This document shows positions 1 to 10,933 of a stretch of 64,000 bases of DNA, one piece after another (the stretch's first letter is position 1; each line of letters begins with the position of its first letter). This stretch comes from Lomentospora prolificans. Its lineage: Eukaryota; Ascomycota; Sordariomycetes; Microascales; Microascaceae. The DNA lies in NCBI GenBank assembly GCA_029532625.1, contig JARFXM010000004.1:2294001-2358000 (forward strand), in the 5' to 3' direction. The notes under the pieces were generated by a model. The model was not told the DNA's origin. It saw nothing but the letters and a program-made list of their open reading frames with translations, and did not search any database. Both the position numbers and the translations under genes were made by a program.

Positions 1-2428
1 TAACGATAGGAGATTGTCCTGATATGTTGAGGATTAGGGTATCGGTGTTGGCAGGCGATGTCGTCGCATTATAGTGATATTCACCGCTTACAACAGCGCT
101 TTCAGCTTGGCCCAAAGTCTTAGAACGAATGAAGGTTGCTTGTGTATTGGAGAGGGGTAAGTGAAGAGCTGCCTCAAGGCTCTCCGCCTTGATCTCGAAA
201 GGGACATGGTTCTTCGGTGGCCGGAAAATATCAACAGGGATTGAAACGGAGGTATGCAGAACGTTGCTCGAGAGGATTAGGTAGGTGTTGTCTTCTAGTG
301 AGGTGGGATTGTTGATGACATTGGCGTCGTTGACATTGAAGAAGACTTTAACATGGTTGAAATTGAGGTTGATGTCATACTTGAACGGCGTAAAGACGAG
401 GTAATCCGGTGGCGGTCCAGTTGTCCAGTCATCCACCAAATCGATGAGAAGAAAAACATGATCTCTCAGCAGGAACAATTCAAGATTATCGCTTGTAATA
501 TCAAAACGCCAGGTCCGCAGCGTATTCCATTTCAATGGAGACGATAAATCACACGCAATATGCTGCGGTCCAGATCTCCACATGAGTTCATGATTGACGC
601 TGCTCGACAGCTCGGTTTCTGGCAAATCAACATCTACGACAGTTGAGTAGCCACCTGGACCTGCAAGCATATCCATAGTATAGGATATAGTTGCATTTGC
701 TGAGACTCTCAAGTCAAGCCAACCAGCAGGTCGGATTCGGGACGGATCATTAATGTCTGGCTCCTTCTTTTCGCGGTTTCGCTGCTTTCTCTTTTGCCCA
801 GGCTGCCTCGGCTGGGTGGGCGGAACTTTTCCCTTGAATCGCCAGTTTTTAGATGGTTCCCTGGTGGGAACTCGGACGGTTACCTCTTTATCGAGCTCAA
901 CGTAGAGAGTGAACTTTGTGGCAAGCCTGTACTCCCCGAGTTTCAATCGCTGCGCAGGAATAGCATCCTTGCAAACGGAAGGAAAGAAAAACCGTTGGAG
1001 TTCCGCACGTTGGCGGTCCGCCCAAGGTCCATAGTTAACCGTTCCCCCTTGTATCGATAGGTGAATGCCCCATGCCGGGGGAGCGTCACCATTGATATCG
1101 TCGGACTGGTTCGATATCTGGGTCACTTTGGCAGGTATATCCCAAAATAACGTCATTGTCGCAGAAGGGCTATCAACGATCGTCGGAACTGCAGCATACT
1201 CCACAGACGCCCAGCGTGCCTTGTCCTCCATATCATCGTGAAGATACCTTGATAGACCCTGCCAGCTATCGCCTCCTGGAAGGTATGCGGGTAAAGCCCC
1301 TTCACTTCGAGTGGGTGATAGGGATTCAACCGACTTCCTCCAGAAGGGAACTAAGTTCCTTAGGCTTCTCGTAAGCCTCCGACCACTGCGCAGTAAGAAT
1401 GTTCTCTTTTTAACGGGTGGGGCATCCGGCGCCGGGCGCTTGCCTCGTGTCGCACGCGACTCTTGGTCCTCCCTGAAGTCTGCATTTGGCCTCATTTCAA
1501 CTACTGGGTGGCGGAAATTGAACTTAAAGAGTTGTCGGTAGGGATCCGCTGAGCCCGACTCAGCAGCGTCAACTTCTCCCGACACCGCCTCTGCTTTCAC
1601 GATAAGGACTGCTTTGGTATTTTCATTTCCCATAACAAGCGCGGCGGTACGACATTCCACGTGAATTGGGAAGAAATGCAGCAGGAAAGGCAACTCTGTG
1701 CCTTCCGAGGAGACGCTATCTGCTGATGCGTCCCCGCCTTCTTTGTGCTCCTGGACGCTGTTTGGATTTGGCGGCTTCCCATAATGGCGCATTGAGGCAC
1801 TTGAGGCGCCTAATTGATCCACACAGGTGGTTTTCTCCCGCGTCGAGCCCTCGGTTCCCACGTCAGTGGTAGATTTGTCCTCGGACAGGTTACGTAGTAT
1901 TCCATCATAAACGGGGCTCCTATTGTAGACAAACCATTCCAAACCGTTCAGAGACACGTTTATTCGACACGGTAGGTCCGCATTACGGCGCTTCTCAATC
2001 ACGCTCTCGGCAACTTTCGTGGGCTTCGTGCCGATGTCGACATCTCGCACTCTGCGCAGCCAGTAGCTCCAAGTGATGTGACCGTTCTGTATATGAAAAG
2101 TTTCGTTGTTTCCGTGGTATCTGAGGCTCGTGAAGAAGAGTCGGCCTCCCAATAGCGATATCTGAAGAGCTTGGAAGTCGATGTATATGCGGTAGCGATG
2201 CCAGGACCAGGTTCGAATGCCGTGGGCTACCAGCCAGGCGAAGACTCGGTTGAAGTAAAGGAGGAAGAAGATACTCAGCCCGGTGCATATCAAAGAATAG
2301 ACGAGAAATACCCTGATATTCGGAGTTAGCTACAGTAATAGAAGTTAAGGCGTAGTATTGGTTGCCGCTTACGGGTTGAAGACCCTACTCTGCTCCAAGG
2401 GTACAGCATTGATATTGTTTGTCGACAT
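1..2428 (-). CDS. CSF1: Csf1-like bridge-like lipid transfer protein, N-terminal part (cut by window edge)
   Basis: Exons run 2428..2373 and 2312..1, giving about 789 residues before the left edge. The intron has a gtaagc donor and an atatcag acceptor preceded by a CTAAC branch point. The N-terminus has one membrane segment (about residues 20-45, VFLVYSLICTGLSIFFLLYF) followed by a conserved block reading LLGGRLFF and GHITWSYWLRR, as in yeast Csf1 and the Tweek/BLTP1 family. Members are giant proteins of roughly 3000 residues forming a hydrophobic groove that moves phospholipid between membranes at contact sites, anchored in the ER by this helix. The frame is open to base 1, so only about a quarter is visible. 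The start at 2428 was chosen because it directly precedes the membrane segment; an in-frame ATG at 2554 is possible. Identification is from remembered family similarity. Confidence 0.9.
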
Positions 2429-3257
2429 GATTCCAGAAGCGATTGCCGCACGATGGATGCTGTCAAGACTTCGACGCTCTTTTCGTCCTTTCGCAGCTAG
2501 TACAAGAGCAGCGCAGCTATACAAGGCAGCCAAACGATAGGCATGATGTTGCAAAAATGACAGAGCTTTGGTGACTAGAGGAAGGTGTTCGTCGTAGATC
2601 CGATCAGAGCATAATCGTTGCGTTTATAGTATGTCCGGCGTCGATTCGAATCTACTCAAGTCTCCCTAAGGCCTTTCGAATTGAAGGCCGGGGTCGCGCC
2701 AGCTGCAAGTTGGGCTCACGAGATGTCACTCGGTGCCAGGTAGGTGAAAGTACTAGGTATCAATACTGCAGGACGCTGAAGGGGGAGCACGGGTGGGACT
2801 GTTGGAGAAAATCACTTGGGTTAGACGTTTAGTGGCCGGTTCTAGCGGGGAGCTACGCAAAAGAGAGCACTTTGATGTACTTTGTACCGAGGTACCTTTG
2901 ATTCTTTAGTAGCTCAAGCTGTCATGGCATAAATTGGCGTCGCGTCATCCCCACGCTTCGTCTATGAATTATCCGGGTGCCTTGCGAATTGCCTCCTCCA
3001 ATGGTCAAATCCTCCGGCTGATCGTCGGCTTCGTCATCCGTCAACCTTGGCATAGCGTCCAACACGTTAGCGAAACTAACGTCCTCTTTCCATAAACTGC
3101 GTTTCATGGACAGCTCGTCACCGGTCGCCATCGGCTCTTGATCGCAGGAAGGTTATCATAGCGACTCAAGCGGCATGCCGTCGACCCAACATTAGCGCAG
3201 CACATCACCTTTGGTTGACCAAAGCACGCGATAAGACACCGTGCTCCAAGTGCCAGA
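2429..3257. other. Divergent intergenic region between CSF1 and the TMEM184-like gene
   Basis: About 830 bases presumably hold both promoters. A 69-codon minus-strand frame at 2922-3131 has no recognisable similarity. I see no clear TATA box or repeat. Confidence 0.5.
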
Positions 3258-5233
3258 ATGGGTGGCACGGGTCACAGGCTTGCGAGCACGACTATTGTAG
3301 TCGCTGGCGTAGCAGCTATCACCGCAACACTATTATCATCAATGTACGTTCTGCCTATTTGGCCACGCATCAAGGCGATACATGCTAACGCCCGCTTGTT
3401 ACAGCTCCATCTTCCTCCAAGCGTAAGACTCCTGCGACGTTGTTCAAATCGTTGGTCGACTATCTGCTTATACATATCGCAGGAAGAACTATCGAAAACC
3501 TTTACTACAGCGATACGTCGTCCGAATACTGTTGATGTACGTCTACAGGGGGCCCATAATAATTTTAGCTTTTGAAATGGCTGACGATTCAAACTAGGGT
3601 CCCGATATATGCAATCGCATCATGGACGAGTATGGTATCTATCACAGCGTCTCACTTCCTCGACCCAATCCGCGATATCTACGAAGTATGACACTAGATC
3701 GAGGTAGTCGTTGAAGGCAAAACAAGGCTAATGTGCAACTGCAGGCGTTCACAATCTACACCTTCTTCCAGCTCCTTATCAACTATATCGGTGGTGAGCG
3801 GGCATTGATTATCATGATGCACGGCAGGGCGCCGGTCAACCATCTTTGGCCCCTGAATCACGCTCTGCCCAAAGTTGACATCTCCGATCCGTACACCTTC
3901 CTGTCCATCAAACGAGGTATCTTACAATACACATGGCTAAAGCCCATGCTCGCATTGGCCGCTATCATCATGAAAGCCTGCGGCGTATACGAGGAAGGTT
4001 ATATCGGCCTGAAATCGGGCTATTTTTGGAGTGGTATAATCTATAACATCAGTGTCACCGTCAGCTTGTACGCCCTAGGTCTCTTTTGGGTGTGCATGCA
4101 TCATGACCTGAAGCCGTTCCGCCCTGTTCCCAAATTCCTATGCATAAAGCTTATCATCTTTGCTTCATACTGGCAAGGTTTTTTCCTCTCTATCCTGGTT
4201 TGGCTTGGTGCGATTCCAGACGATGTAGAAGGCTACACACCAGACAATCTTGCTGCCGCTATTCAAGACGCCTTGATTTGTATTGAAATGCCTGCTTTCG
4301 CTATCGCGCATTGGTATGCGTTTTCGTGGAAAGACTTCGCTGACAACAGTATCTTTTCCGCCCGTATGCCCCTGGGACATGCTTTCAAAGATGCATTTGG
4401 TCCCAAGGACCTAATAGAAGATTCGAAGCAAACCTTCAAGGGCGACAGCTACGGGTACCGGTCTTTCGACTCGGGAGATAAGATCATGGCCCATGAAGAT
4501 TCTCAATCCAGGCTTGCACGGATAAAGGCGGGAATGAGGTACGAGCGAGGTGGAAAGGGGAAATATTGGATTCCCAAGCCCGGCCAGAGTCATGCTTCAG
4601 CAACAACTCCGCTCTTGGGTCCAGCTTTTGCCGGATCATCTAGGAGGGCAGGATCGGCAAGTGACTCTGGCGGGAGCTCATTTAGCGAGGAGGTCCATTT
4701 AGATGCCGAGGAGGAACGTCTCTATGACAAGGCGAGAGAGCTTGAATATGGAGATTGGAACGTAAGTTTTATCCTACGTGCCTTGGGATATGATGGGGAC
4801 TAATCGAAAATAATTGCAGTATCCGGTCATTACCGCCAGCGAGCCGTTGCACGCAAGGTACATGACTCCACCCTTGCGGCATCAACCGAGTCGGCGGCCA
4901 AGCACGAATTCATCCAAACAGCCACAGTCAACCCCGACCGAAGGAGTCAAAGTAAATAAAAAGAAGAAGAAGAAGCGGCCTTCCGCACATGGCAACGCTC
5001 AGAGCGAGCACGATGGCGGCCAGTCATCGCCGCAGCTAGTCGCTCCTCCACCTAATTCTGACGCGGTGCCCGACCAGCGGCCTTCTCGTGCATACCCTTC
5101 TCTTGATGATGATCCAGCACAAGAGGATCGCGGGGCCACATCTCAGAGGGAGGAAACAGGTGAAGACCGGACACTATCTCCGGGCTACCAGGTAATTGAA
5201 AGCAACGACGAATTTCGCAACGTATGGGGATAG
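3258..5233 (+). CDS. TMEM184/DUF300 family vacuolar membrane protein (Hfl1-like)
   Basis: Six exons: 3258..3343, 3405..3422, 3483..3536, 3598..3685, 3745..4761 and 4820..5233, giving 558 residues. Splicing restores the family block RILLMVPIYAIASW and then YEAFTIYTFFQLLINYIGGE. The Solute_trans_a (DUF300) domain has about seven membrane helices over residues 10-300; the C-terminal half is polar and low-complexity with a Lys run. Fission yeast Hfl1 of this family sits on the vacuole and binds Atg8. The end of exon 5 encodes an acidic stretch reading ELEYGDWN followed by YPVI. Exon 2 is only 18 nt, but the frame requires it. The gene is divergent from CSF1 and convergent with the GH92 gene. Confidence 0.9.
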
Positions 5234-5613
5234 AGGTCATTTTAGAGTGGACAAGGGATGGAAAACGAAGGTGACTTTTATGGCTCATCATCGGTGCCAC
5301 GTAGCACTAACTAGCCTCGTACTATTTATGTAAAGGAACTCGATAGGCATGGGCATAGCAAGGCGTTTTCTTTGGAACATTTAGGGTTCGTAATACCAAG
5401 CAATATACGGATACTTTCGCGAGTGATCTTGTAATGCTTTATTCATCTTGAGGTTGTATTGTAGCAAAGTGTATCATTTGTAAAACTTCGTTTTGGTGTT
5501 CATGCACCATGCGTCCTATTCCAAATATTCATGTCCTTCTCATGCAAGCCTAGTATTTACAAAAAGAGTTTCATAAACAGATTTGAAATCATGCCGGTTC
5601 ATCATATCAAGTC
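5234..5613. other. Convergent 3' intergenic region
   Basis: 380 bases between the stops of the TMEM184-like and GH92 genes. AT-rich sequence consistent with two 3' ends; nothing else is seen. Confidence 0.4.
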
Positions 5614-8524
5614 TTACCGGCCGCCCTCAGCGCGATGTTCACTTCCATCCCGCAGATTTTCCAGATCAGACTCCGAGTCGTAGTAAGGGTGCACGCTTTC
5701 CAACGCGTCGCTAGCATCATCAAAGCTCGTCCTCAGACTCCACCATCTCGCCCTCCTACATCCAGTAGTCTCGTGGGCAGTGTCTCCCGCAGACTTGTTG
5801 ATACGGGTGTATCCAACCATGCCAATGAAGAGCGCGCTGGTAGTCACAGCACTCACAATAACCACGCCGGCAACGAAGTCTCCTGTAGTAAGGGATCTCT
5901 TCCTCTCAGGTGACCCCGGACGCTGGGGTACTCTAGCATTTTCTCCAGAGGCCGGACTGGGGGGCGGATCGCCGGTGGCCCAGTCAACGGGTTCGGTGCT
6001 GAGAACGAACTCCAACTTTCCGCCATTGCGGAAGACGTCGCTCCAGGATACCCAGGCCTTGTCCCAGTTCTTGCCGTTGACTTTGAGGGATTGAACATAG
6101 ATGGCTTCTTTCGAAGCGGCTTCGGCTGTCACCTCGAGCTTGGCTCCACCTCCGAGGTCGATGGTTAGATCCTTGAGCCAAGGAGATCCGATGAGGAAAG
6201 TTGTTTGGCCAGTCAGCGGGTATAGGCCGATCATGTTCCAGAGGAGCCACGATTCCATAGCGCCGGCATCGCTATTTCCGGGCAGGCCATCAGGCGTTGG
6301 GTGATAGTAACTCGTCGCGATGTAGCGGCTGCGGGCAACGGAGATGTCCTGACGGCCGGCAAAGTTGTAGAGGTAAGGGGTGCCGAAGCTAGGTTCGTTC
6401 CCCGGATTGAAAATGGTGTGACCAAATTGTCCATTCCCGTCGACTAAGTCGGCCTTGAAGGTCAGTTCGAGACGGTCAACAAAGGCGCCTGTGCCACCGC
6501 TCCAATCCACTAAGGTCGCTAGGTCATGATGGGCGTTGAAAGTATATTCCCAAGGGAGGCCTTGATAATCTATAACATCTTCGAGTCAGAGGGATATAAG
6601 TTTTCAAAGAAGATGAATCCGCTTACAGTGGTCGCCCCAGTAGCACCCGCCGCAGCTCAGGGGATTCTGATCAATGAAGTTACCAGATTCATCTCGAGGA
6701 CCAAGGAAGCCCTTGATCCCTAGAGCTTCCATATCGGTGTTCCAGTGGTTTCTCCAGTTTCGTGACCTCTCGAGGTATTTATTGGCATCATCTTGATACC
6801 CCAAACCCAGAGCAACTTGATACAAGGCGAAATCGTTGGTGGAACTATAGAGGTGTTATGCTCGGGACATTAGAGAAACTCTACCCTTCCTACTTACTAT
6901 TCAACCGCACGACTAACGGACCGCGAGAACTTTGTCGTGATGTAGCCATGCACAAGCCAGTCAGGAAGCGCGCCGCGGCCCTCCTTCGCCGAACCACCGT
7001 TATCACGGTTGTCGCTGCCAAGAGGGGGTACGACCTCCGCATTCGTCTTCATGGCCTGGTATGCGTCTTCCCAATTAATCTTGCCGCGGACGCCCTTGAC
7101 GTAGGCATCTGCAAACACATTATCGACGTTGGAACCACCTTGGACGGCGCCATTCCAAAAAGAGGAGCGCGCGTCTGACATGAAGCCTTCGTGCCTCCAA
7201 ATATCAATCCAAGAGCGGATGAATTCTTCGTATGCATCTGGCTGAAGAATATGGAAGAGAGATGTTGTGCACCGGAACTGCCTGCAGATTAGCGAAGTTC
7301 CTATACATGAAGACGGGACGGAGAAAGCCCACTGTATCCCAAAAAGTAAAAATATCGTCATAATACGGCTCACCAGAATTCCACAGAGGATTCTCCCCGG
7401 TCTTGTTCTGGGGGAGAAGATTCATAAAGTAGAGTGCCGAGTAAAGGCGACTGAGCAACTCCGGTTCGGTTTCTGTGGTTGTTACTTTGCTGAGGACTTT
7501 CTTCTCCCATTCCTCTCTTGTGTCGTTGCGTAGCTTCGACAGGGTTGTGTTCTTCGGAATTTCTCGATTTACATTACTGCAAGCTTGATCGATAGAAATA
7601 AATGATACACCCACCCGAGACCTGACATCGGTTTCTGTAAAGGTGAAGACTGCACCGAGCCGGTTGTGTGAGAAGTTGACCTTGTCCTTCTGTTCATAAA
7701 TCTCAAGCTCTTCACCATCAGGGGATCTTCCTAGGAAAGTCTTGTACGTCGCCGGCTTATCAAAATATCCGCAGAAATACACGGTCCACTCAGGTGCCTT
7801 ATTCCAACCCTATGTGGCGTGTTAGTGAAACAGGGTTGCGGAAAGGCGGATCGCGGTGCTGCCTACATTGTCGTACTTCCCAAACCCGTGGTACGACAGA
7901 TGGTCATCCTCCTCTTCGCGAATCTCGATCTCTCCGCCGAGGTAGTGTTGCTCTAGGCCTTGGCCACGGTATGACTTGAGCACATGAGAAACATCTACAA
8001 CGATACCGGCGTCGCCTTTTCCCTCCGGAAATGTATACTGGTAGAAGCCTGCCCTAGTCGCTGCAGATAATTCGACCTCGATTTCATTTTCGAGCGTGGA
8101 CTTATAATAGCCGACCTCAGTTACATCATTCGCACCGCGACGCTGGGTGATGTCCTTTAGAGGGTTGTCGATCTCTCCAAGAACGGGCATCTGCGCGACG
8201 ACGCCGTACTTGGGCGCGCCACCAGTCCCGCTCTCGTGGAGCATGCTGAAGCCCATGAAGTTGCCATCGGGTTGGTAACCCGAATAGCTATCCCTTCCAT
8301 TATAGAGGTCGGGGCCGAGTTTGACCATGCCCAATGGACGACTTACGCCGGGAAAGGTATTTCCTCCGGCTATGGAGCCAACCTAAGAGGGCGCGTTAGT
8401 ATCTTGCCGGCCAACATCATCCCGTAAGACTTACATCAGTCCGGACATATCCGGCTAAGTCCATAGCTTGGACAAGCGCCAAGCTGCTAAGCAGAATACG
8501 AGAAACCGAACAGGAAGAAGGCAT
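5614..8524 (-). CDS. GH92 alpha-mannosidase, membrane-anchored
   Basis: Six exons (8524..8435, 8382..7867, 7809..7333, 7277..6898, 6844..6627, 6569..5614) give 878 residues. A signal peptide (MPSSCSVSRILLSSLALVQA) is followed by the GH92 N-terminal beta domain (GGNTFPGVSRPLGMVKLGPD) and the catalytic alpha/alpha barrel with EPYYDDIFTFWDT, QGGSNVDNVFADAYVKG, GGCYWGDHYQG and NSDAGAMESWLLWN. GH92 enzymes are calcium-dependent exo-alpha-mannosidases, mostly alpha-1,2, trimming mannose from N-glycans or mannan. Unlike simple secreted members, this protein ends with a hydrophobic helix at about 792-817 (FVAGVVIVSAVTTSALFIGM) and a 61-residue acidic tail, suggesting a type I membrane protein of the Golgi, vacuole or plasma membrane. 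Linkage specificity is not deducible here. Confidence 0.93.
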
Positions 8525-9028
8525 CGTAGAGATGTGGAACGGAAACAAGCCCTGGGCGAGAATGATCAGAAGTAGAGAAAATAGAAAAGAAGATAAAACA
8601 AAAAAAAGGTTCCATCATATGTTCTACTGGCCCGGAATCTGGGATCAAGCCTTCATAAGCGAGCCACAAAGCGAAATATTCACGAGCAAGGAGGGACTAG
8701 ATCAACTCTCCAAGGCTCCCGAAAATATACTAGGAGGGTCGTTTATAATCGCCAATCTCAAGCCGAGCACGGGCGATTAACAGGCGCGGGGAAAAGGGAG
8801 TGTTGACTGGATCGGGGGCAACATATTAGATGCGTATTGGAGATTAGATCTGGAACGGATTTACTAGCACCCTTTCGATTTCATATAAGTCAGTGGTTTA
8901 AGGGCGGTGTGTGTCCTACAGAGTAGATATTGACCTGGGCCAGTGATGCGGGCCAAGAGAAGGCGGAGGAAGTGGCTAATGTTGTTCCGTAGTAGTGGAT
9001 CACAGAGGCTAGCAAGAGCTAAGGCATG

Positions 9029-9075
<47 letters not shown>

Positions 9076-10933
9076 CTCTCACCTGAACAGATATGAGAAA
9101 GGCTACCAGCCTGACTCCTTCGCATGACCCCTTGTAGGTGGGAGCACAACCCCTGAAGGAGAGACACCGCTATCGAATTAGGATGTTCCTGGGTACACGC
9201 CGTGACTGATGTGGCAGAGACTATTGGAAAGAGATGGTGGCAAGAACGAGGGCTATATTGGAGAAGACACACACTGACCAGGACCTCCGCACCGGGCGGG
9301 GGAAGATCTCGAAGCTAATCTAACGGCTTGACGCAGGTGAGCTTCCTTGAAAAGCGCATGTTGGCTTGTGCTATTCTCCTTTCCCTTTCCAGAACTCTGG
9401 AGGAAGTCGACATCTACAGAATCGAAGTGCGAAGGGGGCGGGGAAGAAAGTTTAGGAGGAATCGGTCGAGCAATAATAGGCTTGGCGCGAGTGTCGCGGG
9501 CCGCGCATGACTGACGATAATATTTTTCGCCCATTGGATGGAAGACCTACCCAGTCAGCGGTAAGTTAGCCCGGCACGATCGCGAATTTGGCATTATTTT
9601 TGCAAGTCTTCGCCGCTTGCGAATATGTCGCTGTGGTGTCTGAGCGAGAACAAAGTTCCTGTTTTAAGGTCCTTGTTGGGCTCAGGATCGACCATCGGCG
9701 ATACCCTAAACAAACGACGGCATGAGAGGGAAAGGAAGCAGCCGGTAACCCAACGCACGCCCTCTCGTTCCTCGTCGTCATCGAGGGGTAAATTCGGGCT
9801 AAAGGCAAAGGGCTAATAGTTCGGAAACGCAGGCCCGCGCTGTCGATCTAAATTAAGACTTGATTGAAAATGGGTCCCTGAACTTGAGCCTTGACAGCTG
9901 TTTCACGTCTCCATTTGTCTTGCGGTACTCGTGCAACCCAGACCCACATCTTGTGTACCTTGGTATTACTTAAATATTTGGCATTACTAGCGTCTCTCGT
10001 GAAAGTGGAATTCCCGATCTGGGAATAAAGTTCCCAGAACGTGTTCTTATGGACTAACTCCCAACGAGTAGATGATGGGTAAAGAATCAGCATTCTCTGG
10101 CAGGGTAAGAGTCGATCTGGTGCTCATCGGCCTTGGATTGTCGCTGATGTCCCACATCATTTCAGGCGTGTCAGTAGCTTGCTGTCTGAGATTGAGATAC
10201 GGTGGCGTTACAGGACTTCTGTGAAGAGAAGGCCGGAGGGACATCCATATGTGCGAGTATCTCGTGCTCACTCTGGGCCGGCAACAGCACAGAGTATGAT
10301 GATTCGTGGCCGGCATGTTGCCAGGCCGAGCCTAGATCTAAAATACCCGATTGAAGGAATGTCAATGCTGAGTTGGTCTGGCCAATTCTGGCAGTTGACT
10401 GGCACCAAGTCCGTCTTGAGCAGAAAATACCTATTTGTGTCACAGGCGTTAAGTGCATCAAATGTAGAATATTACCAAACGGGCGGATAACTTCTCGACT
10501 ACGGGTATATTATTCGATAGTGTTTTCCAGTGTTAACTGGGACTTAAGATAATCATGTGAGCTAACGCTTAATCCTAGGTACATGAAGGACCCGTGACCT
10601 TCGCCTCACAACAGCTGGAGCACCGCCACTAATACTCTGTGGGCCTCAATGTGTGGCTTGCCAGACAAGGTGGGGACACAGCATCGCCAGCCAGCAGCAA
10701 AATGACCCATCCACCTTGTGCAGAATTTTTCTTTGCCCACCGCCTAAAAATTGGCTGGCTGAAAAAAAATGCGACCATCCCACCAAAGATTGATGATTTC
10801 ACGGCGGTCAAGTCTGGCAGAATTTGGCCTCCTCCAAAGAAACACCCAACAGTTGCACGACTCGACAAGGTAATCGTGCAATTGCAATCGAACTCGGCCG
10901 CTCACTGGTCTACAAGTCGCTGTATTGGCTACA
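8525..10933. other. Divergent gene-free region (2.4 kb) between GH92 and a transcription factor gene
   Basis: Contains a CA microsatellite at 9031-9072. Several frames of 60-103 codons occur on both strands, but none shows family motifs or plausible splicing. It presumably holds the two promoters and long 5' leaders. Confidence 0.4.
9031..9072. repeat. (CA)21 dinucleotide microsatellite
   Basis: Uninterrupted CA repeat read directly in the sequence, about 510 bases upstream of the GH92 start. It produces spurious VCVCVC frames on the minus strand. Confidence 0.98.

Noticed and set aside
8864..9272. Minus-strand frames with VCVCVC runs
   Set aside because: Produced by translation of the CA microsatellite; no start context or family similarity.
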